This document shows positions 61,023 through 64,000 of a stretch of 64,000 bases of DNA, one piece after another. Each line of letters begins with the position of its first letter. Positions within the stretch are counted from its first letter, which is position 1. The stretch covers positions 2,008,501 to 2,072,500 of the forward strand of contig NZ_LT627735.1 of assembly GCF_900101765.1 (NCBI RefSeq), read 5' to 3'. Source of the stretch: Nonlabens sp. Hel1_33_55 (GTDB lineage Bacteria > Bacteroidota > Bacteroidia > Flavobacteriales > Flavobacteriaceae). Below the pieces are notes generated by a model. The model had not been told where the DNA came from. It made no database searches and saw nothing but the letters and a program-made list of their open reading frames with translations. A program made the position numbers and the translations under genes.

Positions 61023-62555
61023 ATGTTCAAATCTTTCCTAGGTAATAGTCCCATATGGTTCAAGTCGACCATACTTTCTTTTTTGGTTTTAAACACCGTT
61101 CTGTTTTTTATAGTAAGTGGAACCACCATGGGCTGGATCTTCATAGCAGAATTCATTTTCTGTCTAGCAATGGCCTTAAAATGTTATCCTTTACAATCTG
61201 GAGGGTTACTTGCTTTGCAGGTACTATTTCTAGGATTGACTCATCCCATGTACAAAATTGATCATGACACCCATGAAGCCGTATTAGATGAGGCTGGACA
61301 GCATGTTTTAGGAGGTGTTTATGCAGAGGTTGCCCAGAATCTTGAAGTAATTCTACTTCTAGTGTTTATGGTAGCAGGTATCTATTTCATGAAACCGCTA
61401 CTCATGTACATTTTTGTAAAGGTTTTTACTAAAATCAAGAGTAAAATTGTTCTCTCTTTATTCTTTGTAGGATTGAGTGCTGTATTATCTGCATTTCTTG
61501 ATGCATTGACTGTAACTGCGGTATTGATAAGTGTTGGACTAGGTTTTTACAATGTATACCACAAAATCCACTCCAGCGATCTGGATCTGGATGGTGACAA
61601 CACGCTAGATAGGAAGCAGCTAAGCGGTGAGACGCTGGAAGAATTTAGATCATTCCTGAGAAGTTTAGTAATGCATGGAGTTGTTGGAACGGCCTTAGGT
61701 GGTGTTTGTACCATCGTTGGAGAACCGCAAAACTTGTTGATAGGAACTAAAATGAACTGGGACTTTATTGAGTTTTTCACTGTCATGGCCCCAATCACCA
61801 TACCTGTATTGATTGCGGGATTGATCACAACTGTAATTTTAGAGAGTACTAAAATATTTGGTTTTGGCCAGAAGATGCCACCTGTAGTGCGTGACATTAT
61901 TGAAGGATGGATGGAGAAGCGTGATGAAGAGCGCACGCAAAAAGAAAAATATGGGCTTATAGTTCAGGGGATTTCTGCCATTCTGTTGATCACAGCATTA
62001 GCGCTGCACATTGCACCAGTAGGATTTATAGGACTTGCTTTAATTGTGGTTCAAACAGCATTTATGGGAATCACTGATGAGCACAGCTTAGGTAAGGCGT
62101 TTGAGGAGGCTTTGCCATTTACAGGTCTTTTGGTTGTGTTTTTTGTAATCGTAGCCATGATTCATGACCAGCATTTATTTGCTCCTATCATCGAATGGGC
62201 ATTAAGTAAAGATCCAGCTAGCCAGCCGGCTATTTTCTACTTGGCTAACGGAGTTTTAAGCATGATTTCAGACAACGTATTTGTTGCAACGGTCTATATA
62301 AATGAAGTTTCGGCCGCATACGATGCCGGTAAAATCACTAAAGAGACCTATGAACATCTAGCAGTAGCCATTAATACAGGAACCAATCTACCTAGTGTGG
62401 CAACACCTAATGGTCAGGCAGCATTCTTGTTCTTGCTGACTTCAGCATTAGCTCCTGTGATTAACCTATCCTATCTCAAAATGGCCAAAATGGCTCTACC
62501 TTATACCATTGTATTAACGATTGTAGGGTTGATAATGGTTATGTATACTTTGTAG
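61023..62555 (+). CDS. nhaD: NhaD-type Na+/H+ antiporter
   Basis: A 510-residue inner-membrane protein with about twelve helices, belonging to the ion-transporter superfamily. Family landmarks: [39 protein letters not shown] (the conserved ion-site region), [19 protein letters not shown], and [22 protein letters not shown]. NhaD exchanges Na+ or Li+ for protons, which fits a marine organism. Its start codon follows the amino-acid dehydrogenase stop directly. Confidence 0.93.
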   Translation: MFKSFLGNSPIWFKSTILSFLVLNTVLFFIVSGTTMGWIFIAEFIFCLAMALKCYPLQSGGLLALQVLFLGLTHPMYKIDHDTHEAVLDEAGQHVLGGVYAEVAQNLEVILLLVFMVAGIYFMKPLLMYIFVKVFTKIKSKIVLSLFFVGLSAVLSAFLDALTVTAVLISVGLGFYNVYHKIHSSDLDLDGDNTLDRKQLSGETLEEFRSFLRSLVMHGVVGTALGGVCTIVGEPQNLLIGTKMNWDFIEFFTVMAPITIPVLIAGLITTVILESTKIFGFGQKMPPVVRDIIEGWMEKRDEERTQKEKYGLIVQGISAILLITALALHIAPVGFIGLALIVVQTAFMGITDEHSLGKAFEEALPFTGLLVVFFVIVAMIHDQHLFAPIIEWALSKDPASQPAIFYLANGVLSMISDNVFVATVYINEVSAAYDAGKITKETYEHLAVAINTGTNLPSVATPNGQAAFLFLLTSALAPVINLSYLKMAKMALPYTIVLTIVGLIMVMYTL

Positions 62556-62571
62556 ATATTGATGAGGAGTT

Positions 62572-62587
62572 CGCTTTCGCGAAAGCG
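62572..62587. repeat. 16-bp palindrome, copy 12 (perfect)
   Basis: Intergenic between nhaD and exbB; flanking bases extend the symmetry to GTTCGC … GCGAAC. Confidence 0.95.
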
Positions 62588-62661
62588 AACTATTTCAAAA
62601 CCACGTACTATAATAAGTCCTTGTACGTTATTTAAAAAATACTGATTAAACCAACATTTGT

Positions 62662-63348
62662 ATGATCCAAGATCTGACTACCGATTTAGAGGCACAACAA
62701 CCCATAGTCGAAGAGAAAACGCTATCACTCTACGACCTTGTTGCCAGCGGTGGAGTCGCAGGTACTATTATAATTGTCATTTTGTTAATTCTGCTCTTTG
62801 TTGCTCTCTATATTTATTTTGAGCGACTCTTTAAGATAAAGGCAAGTTCAAAAATTGACAGCAACTTCATGTTGCAAATCAAAGATCACGTGACTAATGG
62901 GCGTATTGATAGTGCAAAAATGCTGTGTGCCAAGGAAGGCTCTCCAGTGGCTCGTCTTACTGAAAAAGGTATAAGCCGGATAGGTTCTCCATTGGAAGAC
63001 ATCAACAGCGCTATTGAAAATGCTGGAAAGTTGGAGGTTTACAAACTTGAGAAAAATGTGAGTGTACTGGCAACTATTGCTGGTGCTGCTCCTATGATTG
63101 GCTTTTTGGGAACTGTAATAGGTATGGTCCTCGCTTTTCATACACTTGCAACTAGCGGTGGGCAAGCCGAAATGGGTACACTTGCAGAAGGTATTTATAC
63201 AGCAATGACTACAACGGTGGCTGGTCTGATAGTCGGTATTATTGCCTACATAGGATACAATCATCTGGTGGTTAAAACAGACAAGGTGGTTCACCAAATG
63301 GAAGCCAATGCTGTTGACTTTTTAGATCTTTTAAACGAGCCTGCCTAA
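62662..63348 (+). CDS. exbB: ExbB/TolQ-family proton channel protein
   Basis: A 228-residue inner-membrane protein with three helices (about 33-57, 130-155, 173-197). The family block IAGAAPMIGFLGTVIGMVLAF and the later GIYTAMTTTVAGLIVGIIAYIGYNHLV are clear. With ExbD it channels protons to energise a TonB- or Tol-type partner. It is followed by exbD after one base and then a TonB-like gene, so I infer a TonB-energising operon. Confidence 0.93.
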   Translation: MIQDLTTDLEAQQPIVEEKTLSLYDLVASGGVAGTIIIVILLILLFVALYIYFERLFKIKASSKIDSNFMLQIKDHVTNGRIDSAKMLCAKEGSPVARLTEKGISRIGSPLEDINSAIENAGKLEVYKLEKNVSVLATIAGAAPMIGFLGTVIGMVLAFHTLATSGGQAEMGTLAEGIYTAMTTTVAGLIVGIIAYIGYNHLVVKTDKVVHQMEANAVDFLDLLNEPA

Positions 63349-63349
63349 T

Positions 63350-63742
63350 ATGAACTTAAGAGGAAGAAATAAGGTAAGCCCAGAATTCTCAATGTCGTCG
63401 ATGACTGACATTGTGTTTTTGTTGTTGGTGTTTTTTTTATTAACGTCACCATCCATTACTCCAGAGGCTTTAGACCTGATATTGCCGAAGGCAAGTGGCA
63501 AGACCTCTAATGTCCAGAATGCATCAGTTAGTATTTCAAGAGATGGGCTATTCTATGTAAATTCTACAGAAATAGCCCCAGAGGATATGGAAGAAGAATT
63601 GATCAAGGTAATGGATGGACAGGAAGATCCAACGATCATTTTAAGAGCAGATGGAGAGACCGCGGTAAATAGTGCCGTTAAGGTCATGGATATTGCCAAT
63701 AGAAATAGGTTTAAAATTATCCTGGCTGTTAAACCAGAGTAA
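63350..63742 (+). CDS. exbD: ExbD/TolR-family protein
   Basis: A 130-residue protein with a short cytoplasmic tail, one transmembrane helix (about 17-35) carrying the essential aspartate in MSSMTDIVFLLLVFFLLTSP (Asp20), and a small periplasmic domain ending ILRADGETAVNSAVKVMDIANRN. It is the motor partner of the preceding ExbB. Confidence 0.93.
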   Translation: MNLRGRNKVSPEFSMSSMTDIVFLLLVFFLLTSPSITPEALDLILPKASGKTSNVQNASVSISRDGLFYVNSTEIAPEDMEEELIKVMDGQEDPTIILRADGETAVNSAVKVMDIANRNRFKIILAVKPE

Positions 63743-63743
63743 C

Positions 63744-64000
63744 ATGAGTTTTCTAAACACTAAAGAGAAACGTAAATCATTTGCCATATCTGCAGGGATC
63801 ATGGCAACCCTTCTTCTGTTTTTCATTTTTGTAACGGTATTTACAGTACTCGATCCACCAGAAGAAAGTGGTATAGCAGTCAACTTTGGTAATACAGATG
63901 TGGGCTCTGGATCTATAGAACCTGCTAGACCTACCCAAGTAACACCAGAATCCTCACCTACAGAGTCCACTCCAGAAGCTTCTAGCGCTGAAAACATCAT
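63744..64000 (+). CDS. TonB-like energy transducer, N-terminal part (3' end outside window)
   Basis: The first 85 residues of a protein starting MSFLNTKEKRKSFAISAGIM one base after exbD. A basic cytoplasmic tail precedes one transmembrane helix (about 13-36, FAISAGIMATLLLFFIFVTVF), then a Pro/Thr/Ser/Glu-rich periplasmic spacer (PARPTQVTPESSPTESTPE). This, and its place behind exbBD, fits TonB, but the diagnostic C-terminal domain lies beyond the window. Confidence 0.75.
   Translation, partial: MSFLNTKEKRKSFAISAGIMATLLLFFIFVTVFTVLDPPEESGIAVNFGNTDVGSGSIEPARPTQVTPESSPTESTPEASSAENI

Noticed and set aside
61547..61936. 129-codon minus-strand frame inside nhaD
   Set aside because: Antisense to a clear membrane transporter; Ser/Pro-rich translation without hydrophobic segments or motifs.

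Overview
The window comes from a marine-type member of the Flavobacteriaceae (Bacteroidota). The evidence is a complete gldK-gldL-gldM-gldN type IX secretion (T9SS)/gliding operon, a giant adhesin with a type B T9SS sorting domain next to PorP/SprF, an XrtF-type exosortase, promoters of the Bacteroidota TTG-N20-TAnnTTTG type and few Shine-Dalgarno sequences. I cannot name the species.

Layout. 1-1350: the end of an OmpA-family gene and a fasciclin lipoprotein. 1350-1930: no gene seen. 1930-20996 (minus strand): a three-gene block that takes up almost a third of the window: a 5366-residue repeat adhesin, a PorP/SprF-type outer-membrane protein and a PorE-like TPR/propeller/OmpA protein. 21000-22475: initiator tRNA, a DUF2383 protein and a 59-residue CPXCG protein. 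22472-28231 (minus): TolC / RND pump / membrane-fusion protein. 28336-31784: an ABC-F ATPase, a DUF983 protein and an FAD oxidoreductase. 31858-40235 (minus): topA, a degenerate arginase-fold protein and gldKLMN. 40868-47496 (plus): miaB, a sigma-54 activator, lptE, a TPR protein, secG, groES and groEL. 47690-55765: a met-zincin lipoprotein, a seven-helix protein resembling Pyr4-type membrane terpene cyclases, a DPG-motif small protein / methyltransferase / sulfatase-like cassette, a netrin-like secreted protein, and the XrtF exosortase with its partner. 55840-64000: a GAF-domain methionine sulfoxide reductase homologue, galE, an acyl-CoA dehydrogenase, anmK, an amino-acid dehydrogenase, nhaD, and exbB-exbD followed by the start of a TonB-like gene.

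How they work together. GldKLMN form the T9SS core and motor. The adhesin is an expected substrate, and its two downstream neighbours look like its dedicated outer-membrane and periplasmic anchoring partners. Most of the remainder is envelope biogenesis, protein folding and housekeeping.

Signals that the genes do not explain: (1) a 16-bp palindrome CGCTTTCGCGAAAGCG, 12 perfect copies plus three derivatives, inside and between genes and read in three frames; (2) two homogenised tandem arrays in the adhesin (12 x 387 bp; 13 units mostly of 417 bp), one with a higher-order duplication of about 1.7 kb; (3) a roughly 100-nt element at 40411-40513 that can fold as a three-way junction; (4) the Pyr4-like membrane protein and the DPG/methyltransferase/sulfatase-like cassette. 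No CRISPR array, transposase, prophage or rRNA was seen.
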